Source: Pseudocolwellia agarivorans (GTDB lineage: Bacteria; Pseudomonadota; Gammaproteobacteria; Enterobacterales; Alteromonadaceae). Taken from it: a DNA stretch of 64,000 nt. Positions 48,880 through 57,712 of the stretch are shown here, in pieces. Position 1 is the stretch's first letter, and each line of letters starts with the position of its first letter. A model generated the notes under the pieces. The model did no database searches. It worked only from the letters and a program-made list of their open reading frames with translations, and had not been told where the DNA came from. The stretch lies in contig NZ_MUZU01000005.1 in assembly GCF_002000085.1 (NCBI RefSeq), positions 1 through 64,000 on the forward strand, given 5' to 3'. Position numbers and translations under genes: made by a program.

Positions 48880-49641
48880 TTGTCAAAACGTAATACGCAA
48901 CAAAGACGACATACCATTATTACTCTGCTTAATTCGCAAGGTGAAGTTGGGGTTGATGAACTAGCAAAACGATTTGATACATCGGAAGTTACTATCCGAA
49001 AAGATCTTGCCATTTTAGAGAACAGTGGTTTATTACTTCGTCGTTATGGCGGTGCAGTACCATTGCCTAAAGAGATAACTGATAATAAAGATGAAAATCT
49101 TTCACAGCGTAAGATTATGATCGCACAAAAAGCTGCAATGTTAATTAAAGATCATAATCGAATTATTATTGATAGTGGTCATACAACGTCAGCATTAGTA
49201 TCGGCATTAAATAATAAAAAAGGATTAGTTGTTATGACTAATTCTTTAGCTATAGCAAATAAATTACAGACATTAGAAAATGAACCTACATTATTGATGA
49301 CCGGAGGTACATGGGATACTCATTCTGAATCTTTTCAAGGACAAGTAGCTGAAAATTCATTGAGATCTTATGATTTTGACCAATTATTTATAGGCGCAGA
49401 TGGTATTGATTTAGAACGAGGAACAACAACTTTTAATGAATTAATTGGTTTATCTCGCGTTATGGCTGAAGTATCAAGAGAAGTGATTGTTTTAGTTGAG
49501 TCAGATAAATTTAATCGAAAAATACCTAATGTAGAAATACCGATAAATCAAATTCATACAGTAATAACTGATGATGATTTATCCATTGAAAAACGTAAAC
49601 AGCTCATAGATCAAGGCTTAAACTTGATCATAGTTAATTAA
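48880..49641 (+). CDS. DeoR-family transcriptional regulator
   Basis: A 253-residue repressor-type protein. The N-terminal DeoR helix-turn-helix (RRHTIITLLNSQGEVGVDEL, then RFDTSEVTIRKDLAILENSG and LLLRRYGGAV) is followed by a sugar-phosphate-binding DeoRC domain (IIDSGHTTSALVSAL, LLMTGGTWD, LFIGADGIDLERG). The start is TTG at 48880 with AGGAG seven bases upstream. It lies 27 bp upstream of glmS in the same direction, so it likely senses an amino-sugar phosphate and controls hexosamine synthesis. The ligand is inference. Confidence 0.9.
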   Translation: MSKRNTQQRRHTIITLLNSQGEVGVDELAKRFDTSEVTIRKDLAILENSGLLLRRYGGAVPLPKEITDNKDENLSQRKIMIAQKAAMLIKDHNRIIIDSGHTTSALVSALNNKKGLVVMTNSLAIANKLQTLENEPTLLMTGGTWDTHSESFQGQVAENSLRSYDFDQLFIGADGIDLERGTTTFNELIGLSRVMAEVSREVIVLVESDKFNRKIPNVEIPINQIHTVITDDDLSIEKRKQLIDQGLNLIIVN

Positions 49642-49668
49642 AGAATAAAGAAGTTTAAAGGAAGAGTT

Positions 49669-51498
49669 ATGTGTGGAATAGTAGGCGCAGTTGCGCAACG
49701 TGATGTAGTAGATATCTTAGTAGAAGGTTTACGTCGCTTAGAATATCGAGGTTATGATTCTGCTGGCGTTGCAATTGTTAGCGATAACAAAATTAATCGC
49801 GTTCGTCGTTTAGGTAAAGTACAAGAACTAGCAGATGCTATTCAACTAAACCCTCTTGTTGGTGGTACCGGTATTGCTCATACACGTTGGGCAACTCATG
49901 GTGCCCCAAGTGAAATAAATGCTCATCCGCATATTTCTAGCGATAATATAGCTGTTGTACATAACGGTATTATTGAAAATCATGATGAATTAAGAACAAG
50001 GCTTTCAGGTTTAGGTTATGTTTTTGTTTCTGAAACTGATACAGAAGTTATTGCACATTTGGTTCATCATGAGCTTCAAACGGCTCAAACATTAACTGAA
50101 GCTGTACAAAAAACAGTTAAGCAACTTGAAGGAGCCTACGGAACAGTAGTTTTAGATACTAACGACAAAGATCGTGTCGTTGTTGCTCGTTCTGGTAGCC
50201 CTCTAGTTATAGGTTATGGTGTAGGTGAAAACTTTATTGCATCAGACATGATGGCGTTATTGCCTGTTACACGTAAGTTTTCCTTCTTAGAAGAAGGTGA
50301 TGTTGCTGAAATTACTCGTTTTGAAGTAAATATTTTTGATGTTGACGGAAAGCCAGTAATACGTGAAGCCAAAGAATCTGAAGTAAGTCATGATGCTGGC
50401 GATAAAGGTGAATATCGTCATTACATGCTAAAAGAAACATACGAACAACCAACAGCAATCAGAAATACACTTGAAGGACGCTTTACCGATAACAGCATTG
50501 AAACAGATGCATTTGGTAAAAATGCGGATGAAATTTTCAAGAATATTGAACACGTTCAAATTATAGCGTGTGGTACAAGTTATCATTCAGGTATGGTTGC
50601 ACGTTACTGGTTAGAATCACTTGCGGGGGTATCATGTAACATCGAAATCGCGAGTGAATTTAGATACCGTAAATCACACGTACCTAAAAATGCTTTATTA
50701 GTTACTATTTCTCAATCAGGTGAAACAGCTGATACATTAGCTGCGTTACGATTAGCTAAAGAAATAGGTTATCAATCAAGTTTAAGTATATGTAACGTAC
50801 CAGGTTCATCATTAGTACGTGAATCTGATCTAGCCTTCATGACAAAAGCAGGCGTAGAAATAGGTGTAGCATCAACTAAAGCCTTTACAACTCAGTTAGT
50901 TGGCTTATTAATGATGACTATAGCTATTGGTTCACACCATGGAATGAGTTTAGAAACACAAGCAAATATTACACGTTCACTACAAAAGTTACCTAACAAA
51001 TTAGAAGAAGTTCTTGCACTAGCGAGTTCAATTGAAGATTTAGCTGAAGACTTTGCTGATAAGCATCATTCATTATTTTTAGGTAGAGGTGATCAATACC
51101 CTATCGCAATGGAAGGTGCTTTAAAGCTTAAAGAAATTTCTTATATTCATGCAGAAGCATACGCTGCGGGTGAATTAAAGCATGGCCCATTAGCGTTAAT
51201 AGATGCTGAAATGCCAGTAATTGTAGTGGCGCCTAAAAATGATTTAATTGAAAAGTTAAAATCAAATGTAGAAGAAGTAAGAGCGCGTGGTGGCTTAATG
51301 TATGTGTTTGCTGACGTAGATGCTAAGTTTGAAAGTGATGAAACAATGAAAGTAATTAACGTGCCTCACTGTGACGACATTATTGCGCCAATCGTTTACA
51401 CTTTACCATTACAACTACTTTCTTATTATGTGGCCATTATTAAAGGTACGGATGTTGATCAGCCACGTAATTTGGCCAAGTCTGTAACTGTTGAATAA
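49669..51498 (+). CDS. glmS: Glutamine-fructose-6-phosphate aminotransferase (isomerizing)
   Basis: Makes glucosamine-6-phosphate from fructose-6-phosphate and glutamine. The 609 residues (same as E. coli) have the N-terminal glutaminase with nucleophile Cys2 ([13 protein letters not shown]), two SIS isomerase domains ([36 protein letters not shown]) and the conserved C-terminus [13 protein letters not shown]. The 3' end is the expected recognition sequence for TnsD; the transposon starts 25 bp after the stop. The gene is intact, as is usual for attTn7 insertions. Confidence 0.99.
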   Translation: MCGIVGAVAQRDVVDILVEGLRRLEYRGYDSAGVAIVSDNKINRVRRLGKVQELADAIQLNPLVGGTGIAHTRWATHGAPSEINAHPHISSDNIAVVHNGIIENHDELRTRLSGLGYVFVSETDTEVIAHLVHHELQTAQTLTEAVQKTVKQLEGAYGTVVLDTNDKDRVVVARSGSPLVIGYGVGENFIASDMMALLPVTRKFSFLEEGDVAEITRFEVNIFDVDGKPVIREAKESEVSHDAGDKGEYRHYMLKETYEQPTAIRNTLEGRFTDNSIETDAFGKNADEIFKNIEHVQIIACGTSYHSGMVARYWLESLAGVSCNIEIASEFRYRKSHVPKNALLVTISQSGETADTLAALRLAKEIGYQSSLSICNVPGSSLVRESDLAFMTKAGVEIGVASTKAFTTQLVGLLMMTIAIGSHHGMSLETQANITRSLQKLPNKLEEVLALASSIEDLAEDFADKHHSLFLGRGDQYPIAMEGALKLKEISYIHAEAYAAGELKHGPLALIDAEMPVIVVAPKNDLIEKLKSNVEEVRARGGLMYVFADVDAKFESDETMKVINVPHCDDIIAPIVYTLPLQLLSYYVAIIKGTDVDQPRNLAKSVTVE

Positions 51499-51523
51499 GT
51501 ATTTTATGCTAAATTACATCAAT
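51499..51523. other. attTn7: attTn7 junction with presumed 5-bp target duplication
   Basis: Twenty-five bases lie between the glmS stop (51496-51498) and the first base of the transposon. In Tn7 the insertion point is also about 25 bp past glmS. The last five bases, TCAAT (51519-51523), are the expected target-site duplication; the other copy would be beyond the window at the left end. Confidence 0.85.
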
Positions 51524-51530
51524 TGTGAGA

Positions 51531-51590
51531 GAGTAATAAAGTATCATACTTAGTATTAAAGTATCATACTGAGTAATAAAGTTGCATACT
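51531..51590. repeat. Three tandem TnsB-binding-site-like repeats of the right end
   Basis: Three abutting 20-bp units: 51531-51550, 51551-51570 and 51571-51590. They share the pattern (G/T)AGTA(A/T)TAAAGT(A/T)(T/G)CATACT. Tn7 right ends have densely packed 22-bp TnsB sites next to the TGTG terminus, so these are read as TnsB sites. The terminus TGTGAGA (51524-51530) precedes the first unit directly. Confidence 0.88.
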
Positions 51591-51591
51591 G

Positions 51592-51642
51592 AAACCGTCT
51601 TAACTATGCTTGATTTATGAGCATAAACAAGGCGGTTTTTTT
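51592..51642 (+). terminator. Terminator-like hairpin overlapping the tnsA ribosome-binding site
   Basis: AAACCGTCTT (51592-51601) pairs with AAGGCGGTTT (51629-51638) over ten positions with one G-U pair; an inner stem ATGCT/AGCAT (51606-51610/51620-51624) extends it. Seven T follow at 51636-51642, directly before the tnsA ATG. The likely tnsA Shine-Dalgarno AAGG (51629-51632) is inside the 3' arm. It may stop transcription from glmS and mask tnsA translation. Confidence 0.65.
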
Positions 51643-52470
51643 ATGGCATCGAGAAAACTAGGCAACTCGGAGGCTAAAAATAATAAATGGATTAAAGAAG
51701 GTCGGGGCTCTGGTCAACATGCAGAGTATAAACCTTGGATAACCGTTAGGGATTTACCTTCTGATGGTCGAGTACATCGCGTTTTTGGTCATAAATCACA
51801 ACGTACTCATCATCTGCTTTCAGATATAGAGCTTGCCGTGTTTTTATTGCTCGAGTGGCATCAAGACGTTTTACAAATTCGTGAACAATTCCCATTAGAA
51901 ATAGAAACTACACAGCAAATAGCTTTAGAATCTGGAATTGACCACCCAAGCTTATCTGGTGTTAAACAGTATATGTCTTCAGATTTTCTCGTTAACTCTC
52001 AAGATCCTAAGCAGTCTAAATTTGTTCTTCAAGCAAAGCAATCAGAGGCGTTAGATGATGCTCGAACTATTGAAAAACTTGAATTAGAGCGACGATATTG
52101 GCAACTAAAAGAAGTACCTTGGTTTTTGATAACGGAGAGGGATATACCTGAAACCGTCATCAAAAATATCAAATGGTTGTACCCTGCCCAGCGTGATGAA
52201 ATCGATATGGAGCTGTTAATTCAGCGCGTTGATTATTATGACCATCACTTTTCTAAGAACCCCAATAAAAACATCATCGATATTTGTAAGAACTTAGATA
52301 TAGCATATGAACTTCAAGTTGGTGAGTCACTAGCAGAAGTTAGGCACTTAATGGCTAAACGTTGTTTTACCTTTGATATTTTTGTCCTAGCGCCAAAATT
52401 AAAGGCAAAGCAATTAAAAACAGGAACAGTCAAACTGTTGCAGGAGGCTTATTGTGTTTCAAATCAATGA
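51643..52470 (+). CDS. tnsA: Transposase TnsA (5'-strand-cleaving endonuclease)
   Basis: Restriction-endonuclease-like subunit of the heteromeric TnsAB transposase; it cuts the 5' ends so that the element moves by cut-and-paste. With the start at ATG 51643 the protein has 275 residues (273 in Tn7), and the catalytic residues known for Tn7 TnsA fall at the same numbers: Glu63 (DIEL), Asp114 (SSDF), Gln130 and Lys132 (LQAK). This supports the start over an in-frame TTG at 51610. The C-terminal winged-helix half that contacts TnsC follows. The 3' end overlaps tnsB by 17 bases. Confidence 0.97.
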   Translation: MASRKLGNSEAKNNKWIKEGRGSGQHAEYKPWITVRDLPSDGRVHRVFGHKSQRTHHLLSDIELAVFLLLEWHQDVLQIREQFPLEIETTQQIALESGIDHPSLSGVKQYMSSDFLVNSQDPKQSKFVLQAKQSEALDDARTIEKLELERRYWQLKEVPWFLITERDIPETVIKNIKWLYPAQRDEIDMELLIQRVDYYDHHFSKNPNKNIIDICKNLDIAYELQVGESLAEVRHLMAKRCFTFDIFVLAPKLKAKQLKTGTVKLLQEAYCVSNQ

Positions 52471-54538
52471 GGTTGTTGAGTACAACGAAGTGCCTTTTAG
52501 AGTGCTAATGCTTATGTCCGATCACCTGATATGGATTTCATTAGATGACACCTCTGCGTTTCCACAGTTGGTAAACAAAAAAGAATTACAGATTGCCGTT
52601 GATGAAGAAGTTTTAACTCGAATGGATGATCCCTATTCTGAACTTGCTTTTCAAACCCCAGAAGAAGGTACAATTGCAAAAACAAAAAGAGATAACAACT
52701 ATCAGTTGATAAAGCCTTTAGTAGAATCACCTGAGTTTTACCTTGCTAAATCGCGATCTGCGATTATTAATCAAATTATCGAGAAGCAAGGTTCGACTAA
52801 ACAAACGCTTTATCGCTTAGCTCGTCGTTACTGGCAACGAGGACAAACTCAAAATGCTTTGCTTCCTGATTATAAAAATTCAGGAGCAAAAGGTAAAAAA
52901 CGTATTGCCACTAATAAGAAACTTGGTCGACCAAGAAAGTATATGCCAGGTACCGGTGCAATTATTGACTCATTTATTGAAAGGCTATTTCGAATTGCAA
53001 TTGATAAGTACTTGTTAACTGATAAAGGTTACTCATTTCCTTATGCGCACCGAAGATTTAAATCTTTGTATGAAAATCATTTCCCGAATACTCCTGAAGA
53101 AGAAATCCCGACTAATTGGCAAATGATGCATTTTTATAAACGGGAGTATCAACAGGTAAATAGAATACAAAAGCAAGTATCTCGAATTGAATACAATAAA
53201 GACGTAAAACCACTAAGTAGTACAGCCAATACGCAAGTACTTGGCCCTGGTTCTAGATATGAAATTGACGCGACAATTGCTGATATTTATTTAGTCTCAG
53301 ATAGTGACAGAGCCAATATTGTTGGTCGACCAGTAATTTACATGGTTAAAGATGTTTTTAGCAGAATGGTTACTGGCTTTTATGTCGGTTTTGAAAATGC
53401 ATCATATATTGCTGCAATACAGTCATTAGCTATGGCTATGACAGATAAAGTTGAGTTTTGTCGAGAATATGGCTTTGAAATAACGAGCGAAGATTGGCCA
53501 TCAGTTGGATTGCCTGATGCTATTTTAGCGGATAGAGGCGAAATACTAGGCTATCAAATAGAAAGTTTAGAAAGTAATTTTTCTATACGCATTGAAAATA
53601 CACCGCCTTATCGAGGTGATGCAAAAGGTATTGTTGAGCGAAGTTTTAAAACTTTGCAAGCCGATTTCACTCCGTTTGCTCCTGGTGTTGTAACAGGTAC
53701 CAAAATTAAAAAGCGTGGCGATAAAGATTATCGATTGGATGCAAAGTTAACTATTTGTGAGTTTAAAGAAATTATCCTTTCATCAATTTTATATCATAAC
53801 CAGTTTGCTGTTCTTGAAAAGTATGATCGGGATGTTGATATGCCAAGCGATCTGCCATTAGTGCCAAAGGAACTGTGGCAATGGGGACTACAGCATAGAA
53901 CAGGTAGGTTAAGAACTGCATCATATGATGCATTGAGAGTTTCTTTATTACCCCGTATTAAAGCTACGCTTTCAGATTTAGGTATTTGTATTTACGGCGT
54001 GTATTACACTTCTGTTGAAATAGTTCAACAAGGTTGGTTACATCGTTCTTCTGAAGCACGAAGACCCGAAAAGCTAAATGCAGCATATGATCCTGCCTCG
54101 GCTGATCACATTTATATTTTCCCTGAGAAAAACTCTACTAAATACTGGATCTGTAAACTAACCCCTCGTTCCCGAGAGTTTGAAGGGGCATCTTTTTGGG
54201 ACGTATGGTTGGTTCAAGAAACGCAAAAACAAACAATGGCTAAAAGTAAGCTGGTAGCAGAGCAGAAGAAGCGAGAGCATGAAGAGTTCGTAGCAAGTAA
54301 AATAAAACAGGCTGTTAAGAAATCTTCCGATACAAGCCATTTATCAAATGCTGAAAGAATTTCTTCGATAAATGATAATAAGCGTAAAATTAAAGCTTTA
54401 GAGCGACAAGAAAATGCTTATAGACCCGATATTGGCACCAAGGATAAAAAAGCGGAGGTAATTCATTTGAATGAACATGTTGAAGAAGATTATAGCTACC
54501 CTGATCATATTGATGAATTATTCAGTGAGGATGACTAG
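52454..54538 (+). CDS. tnsB: Transposase TnsB (DDE strand-transfer subunit)
   Basis: Binds the transposon ends and performs 3' cleavage and strand transfer. It has 694 residues (702 in Tn7). N-terminal DNA-binding domains (to about residue 250) precede an RNase H-fold core with the DDE triad at Asp272 (YEIDATIADIYLV), Asp360 (AILADRGE) and Glu395 (GIVERSFKTLQ). These sit one residue off the Tn7 numbers (273, 361, 396). The last ~90 residues are charged and helical (about 580-650) and may hold the TnsC-contacting tail. The start is GTG at 52454 with CAGGAGG upstream, inside tnsA. Confidence 0.97.
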   Translation: MFQINEVVEYNEVPFRVLMLMSDHLIWISLDDTSAFPQLVNKKELQIAVDEEVLTRMDDPYSELAFQTPEEGTIAKTKRDNNYQLIKPLVESPEFYLAKSRSAIINQIIEKQGSTKQTLYRLARRYWQRGQTQNALLPDYKNSGAKGKKRIATNKKLGRPRKYMPGTGAIIDSFIERLFRIAIDKYLLTDKGYSFPYAHRRFKSLYENHFPNTPEEEIPTNWQMMHFYKREYQQVNRIQKQVSRIEYNKDVKPLSSTANTQVLGPGSRYEIDATIADIYLVSDSDRANIVGRPVIYMVKDVFSRMVTGFYVGFENASYIAAIQSLAMAMTDKVEFCREYGFEITSEDWPSVGLPDAILADRGEILGYQIESLESNFSIRIENTPPYRGDAKGIVERSFKTLQADFTPFAPGVVTGTKIKKRGDKDYRLDAKLTICEFKEIILSSILYHNQFAVLEKYDRDVDMPSDLPLVPKELWQWGLQHRTGRLRTASYDALRVSLLPRIKATLSDLGICIYGVYYTSVEIVQQGWLHRSSEARRPEKLNAAYDPASADHIYIFPEKNSTKYWICKLTPRSREFEGASFWDVWLVQETQKQTMAKSKLVAEQKKREHEEFVASKIKQAVKKSSDTSHLSNAERISSINDNKRKIKALERQENAYRPDIGTKDKKAEVIHLNEHVEEDYSYPDHIDELFSEDD

Positions 54539-54540
54539 TA

Positions 54541-56199
54541 ATGACATTACCGAGTAATTTTGTATCCGCTATATATAAAGATCCTGGTATTGAACGATAT
54601 CGTGGGAATCCGTTTATTGAAGCATTAACGCCCATTATGTCAGTACAGCAAATCAAAAAAAGGCTTACAGGAAAAATTAAATATAATCCGCAAGATGTGT
54701 TTAGTAATGCCCGGGAACGAGCACATGAAGTTTCTGCGCTTCTCGATGATTTTTTTCAACCAATAGCGAATCACCTTCAACTAGAAGAAAAGATTTCTAT
54801 TATGATCCGTGGAGGTTACGTAGGGCGTAACTTAGCAGACGGTTCACTTAATACTCATATGCAAAATGGATATGAGCGAATTATGTCTGGTGAGTTAGAT
54901 AGTTTTCGTTTTGCTCAAACCAATTCAACAGCCAAGAGCTTATCTTTAATAGGTTGTTCCGGTAGTGGAAAAAGCACAACCATTAATCGAATTTTAGCGA
55001 CTTACCCTCAAGTTATATATCATGAACGACATAATTATATTCAGTTGTCTTATCTAAAAATTGAATGCCCTCATGATGGCTCCTTAAAAAGCTTATGCTT
55101 AAATTTTTTTCGTGAACTAGATCAGGTACTTCATACAAACTATGAAGATAAATATGCTAAAAAGCGCCATAGCACGGAAGTATTGCTAGCATTAATGAGT
55201 CAAGCTGCCACTCAAAAGGCAATTGGTATATTAGTCATTGATGAAATTCAGCGCCTTAGCCAAAGACGCTCTGGTGGTAAGGAAAAAATGTTGGAATTTT
55301 TTGTCGCCTTGGTCAATGTAATTGGTGTACCTGTCGTTATGGTAGGTACACCAAAAGCAAGGCCAATTTTTGAACTGGAGTTACAATCAGGACGAAGAAG
55401 TGCCGGATTTGGTTCATTATTTTGGCAACCAATGAGAGCTGAAAAACCGAGTAAAGATCGTAAAACTGGAGAATTACGTAAAACAGAATGGATAGCGTTC
55501 AGTGATAAATTGTGGCGATATCAGTGGTTATTAAAGCGAGAAGAAGTATTAACAGATGAAATTAGAGAGTGTTGGTATGACTTATCGCAAGGGGTACTTG
55601 ATATTGTTGTTAAGTTATTCGTATTAGCTCAGCTTAGAGCAATAGCTACAGGTGTTGAGCGTTTAACGGTTAATTTATTGAAGCAGGTTTATCACGATGA
55701 ACTTAAGCCTGTACACCCTATGCTCGCAGCATTACGTTCAGGTGATGTTGAATTAATTGCTAAATATTCAGATTTACAGCTAATTGATATTGATAAAAAG
55801 GTATTAGATTTACGGCAGAAAATAGATGAATTAAAAGCTGGGCAAGATAAAGAACAACCATTTCAGAATAATGGGCAAGCGATGCGGCTTTATAATTTAT
55901 TATTGGCAATGGACTGTGACTCTCAAATATTACCACCACTCATTGAACAGGCTTTCAAGGATTACCCGAAATTAACAGTACGAGAGCTTATGCCTATTGT
56001 ATTGGATTGGTATGAAAAACCAGATAAGTCTATAGCTAGTAGAAAACAGAAGAAGATCCAACAAAAAAACTGGCATACCTTGGACACAGATGACATGCGT
56101 TTTAAATTCTCTCAGGCTAAAAAAGGAGAGCTATATAAAACCTTAAACTACGGTGATGAATTGTTTGATTTACCTAACTGGATAAAAAAAGTCGGATAA
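54541..56199 (+). CDS. tnsC: Transposition regulator TnsC (AAA+ ATPase)
   Basis: ATP-dependent regulator that links target selectors (TnsD or TnsE) to the TnsAB transposase and mediates target immunity. It has 552 residues (555 in Tn7). Walker A is IGCSGSGKSTTINRI (residues 137-151) and Walker B is IGILVIDEIQRLSQR (about 228-242), followed by a sensor-like VVMVGTPKARPIFE. It starts two bases after the tnsB stop, indicating one transcript. Confidence 0.97.
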   Translation: MTLPSNFVSAIYKDPGIERYRGNPFIEALTPIMSVQQIKKRLTGKIKYNPQDVFSNARERAHEVSALLDDFFQPIANHLQLEEKISIMIRGGYVGRNLADGSLNTHMQNGYERIMSGELDSFRFAQTNSTAKSLSLIGCSGSGKSTTINRILATYPQVIYHERHNYIQLSYLKIECPHDGSLKSLCLNFFRELDQVLHTNYEDKYAKKRHSTEVLLALMSQAATQKAIGILVIDEIQRLSQRRSGGKEKMLEFFVALVNVIGVPVVMVGTPKARPIFELELQSGRRSAGFGSLFWQPMRAEKPSKDRKTGELRKTEWIAFSDKLWRYQWLLKREEVLTDEIRECWYDLSQGVLDIVVKLFVLAQLRAIATGVERLTVNLLKQVYHDELKPVHPMLAALRSGDVELIAKYSDLQLIDIDKKVLDLRQKIDELKAGQDKEQPFQNNGQAMRLYNLLLAMDCDSQILPPLIEQAFKDYPKLTVRELMPIVLDWYEKPDKSIASRKQKKIQQKNWHTLDTDDMRFKFSQAKKGELYKTLNYGDELFDLPNWIKKVG

Positions 56200-56200
56200 T

Positions 56201-57712
56201 ATGTTTAACTTCCCTTTACCTTATCGCGATGAACTGCTTTACAGTGTTATCGCAAGGTATAGGGTTCACCAAGGGATCGTTTCCCCTAAAGAGCTACTGG
56301 ATGATGTTTATAATGATAGGAAAATCGTTGCTACTGTTGATTTGCCTAGTCATGTTAACAAAGTCTCTAGTTTGTATCCTCAGAGAGAAGCCTCGTCTCC
56401 GGTTGAATTGATTTATTCACATACCCTTTTTCCTTTGTATGCCCCGTTTGTTGACGAAAAGCGCAGGAAAAGATGCATTAATTTCATGCTGAAACAAGCA
56501 AAAGGAAGCACACATTTAGCCCTGGGAGTTGCTGCTTCTCGAATTAAACAACCTAGATGGTTAAGGTATTGCCCTGCTTGTCTTATAGAACAACAAAATA
56601 CGTTTGGCGAGTATTATTGGTCACGCAATTGGCAGATTTCAGGTGCAGAGAGTTGTTTGTTGCATGGGGCGTTGATTGATTCCAATATACTCAGGCATCC
56701 AGATCATAAACATGAATATACCCCTGCAACTCACCATTCTTGCCAAACGGATGCGAAACAGCAACCAAGCAGCATTCAATCTGAGTTAATAACTCAGAGT
56801 TTAGATGAGTTATTGCAGCTTAAACCTTTACATTCTCCGACCCTTGAGCAATGGAGCTATTTTTATAGAACTTTATTGTTTGAGCATGGATTAAATCGTG
56901 GCAAACATATTGATTACAGCAGGTTAAAGGAAAAAATAATTTCGTCCTTTGGAAGAAAATGGCTTCGAAAGTATGATTTATACCCTGAAGACAGTGAAAT
57001 ATGTTGGCTTAAAACTATTTTTCGTAAACACAGAAAAGCATTCAGTTACTTAGAGCACCTAGTTGTTTGGCATAGCATATTAGGAAGTGGTTGGCAGGTT
57101 GCTGATATTTTTAAACAGGTAAGTTTGCAACCAAAAGAAAATAAAGCATCAGTAACACCACTGCTTGATGCAACAGAAAAAGACAAGACGAAGTATCGAG
57201 ATCTATGGCTAGTCGCGGTAGTTAAAAATGGTGTTAATTATGCTCGTAATTACAAATTCGGCTATGTATATGCTTGGCTTTACCGCCATGATAGAGACTG
57301 GTTACTACAAGTTAATAATCAACATAAAGTACCTAATATTACTAAAAATCAGCGTATTGATTGGCATAAACGTGATCGACATTTAGTAAAACTATTATGC
57401 CGAATTAAAAATGATATCGAACTTCAGTTAGATGATCCGCGCCACTCAATGAATTGGTATTTATCAAAACTTTATTGTGGATCAACGGTTGGAAAACATT
57501 TAAATGACTTACCACTTTGTAAATTGTTTTTTATGAAGTTTTGTGAAAATATAGCTGAATATCAAATAAGAAGAATAACATGCGCTGTTATTGCACAAAG
57601 CCTATCGAATAATACATTACGGCGATGGCAAATATTAAGGATGTCAGGGTTAAGTGATCAAAGATTAACTCCCCTTGCTGATACTTTTCTACTTAGGATT
57701 ATAGGGATTTAA
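56201..57712 (+). CDS. tnsD: Target selector TnsD (glmS/attTn7-specific, TniQ family)
   Basis: Sequence-specific DNA-binding protein that directs insertion to the 3' end of glmS. It has 503 residues (508 in Tn7). The N-terminal TniQ domain (FPLPYRDELLYSVIARYRVH) includes a CCCH zinc finger at Cys124, Cys127, Cys152 and His155 (YCPACLIE through SCLLHG), the spacing known from Tn7. The C-terminal helix-turn-helix-rich half should read glmS. The element's actual position beside glmS shows the specificity. It begins one base after the tnsC stop. Confidence 0.96.
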   Translation: MFNFPLPYRDELLYSVIARYRVHQGIVSPKELLDDVYNDRKIVATVDLPSHVNKVSSLYPQREASSPVELIYSHTLFPLYAPFVDEKRRKRCINFMLKQAKGSTHLALGVAASRIKQPRWLRYCPACLIEQQNTFGEYYWSRNWQISGAESCLLHGALIDSNILRHPDHKHEYTPATHHSCQTDAKQQPSSIQSELITQSLDELLQLKPLHSPTLEQWSYFYRTLLFEHGLNRGKHIDYSRLKEKIISSFGRKWLRKYDLYPEDSEICWLKTIFRKHRKAFSYLEHLVVWHSILGSGWQVADIFKQVSLQPKENKASVTPLLDATEKDKTKYRDLWLVAVVKNGVNYARNYKFGYVYAWLYRHDRDWLLQVNNQHKVPNITKNQRIDWHKRDRHLVKLLCRIKNDIELQLDDPRHSMNWYLSKLYCGSTVGKHLNDLPLCKLFFMKFCENIAEYQIRRITCAVIAQSLSNNTLRRWQILRMSGLSDQRLTPLADTFLLRIIGI

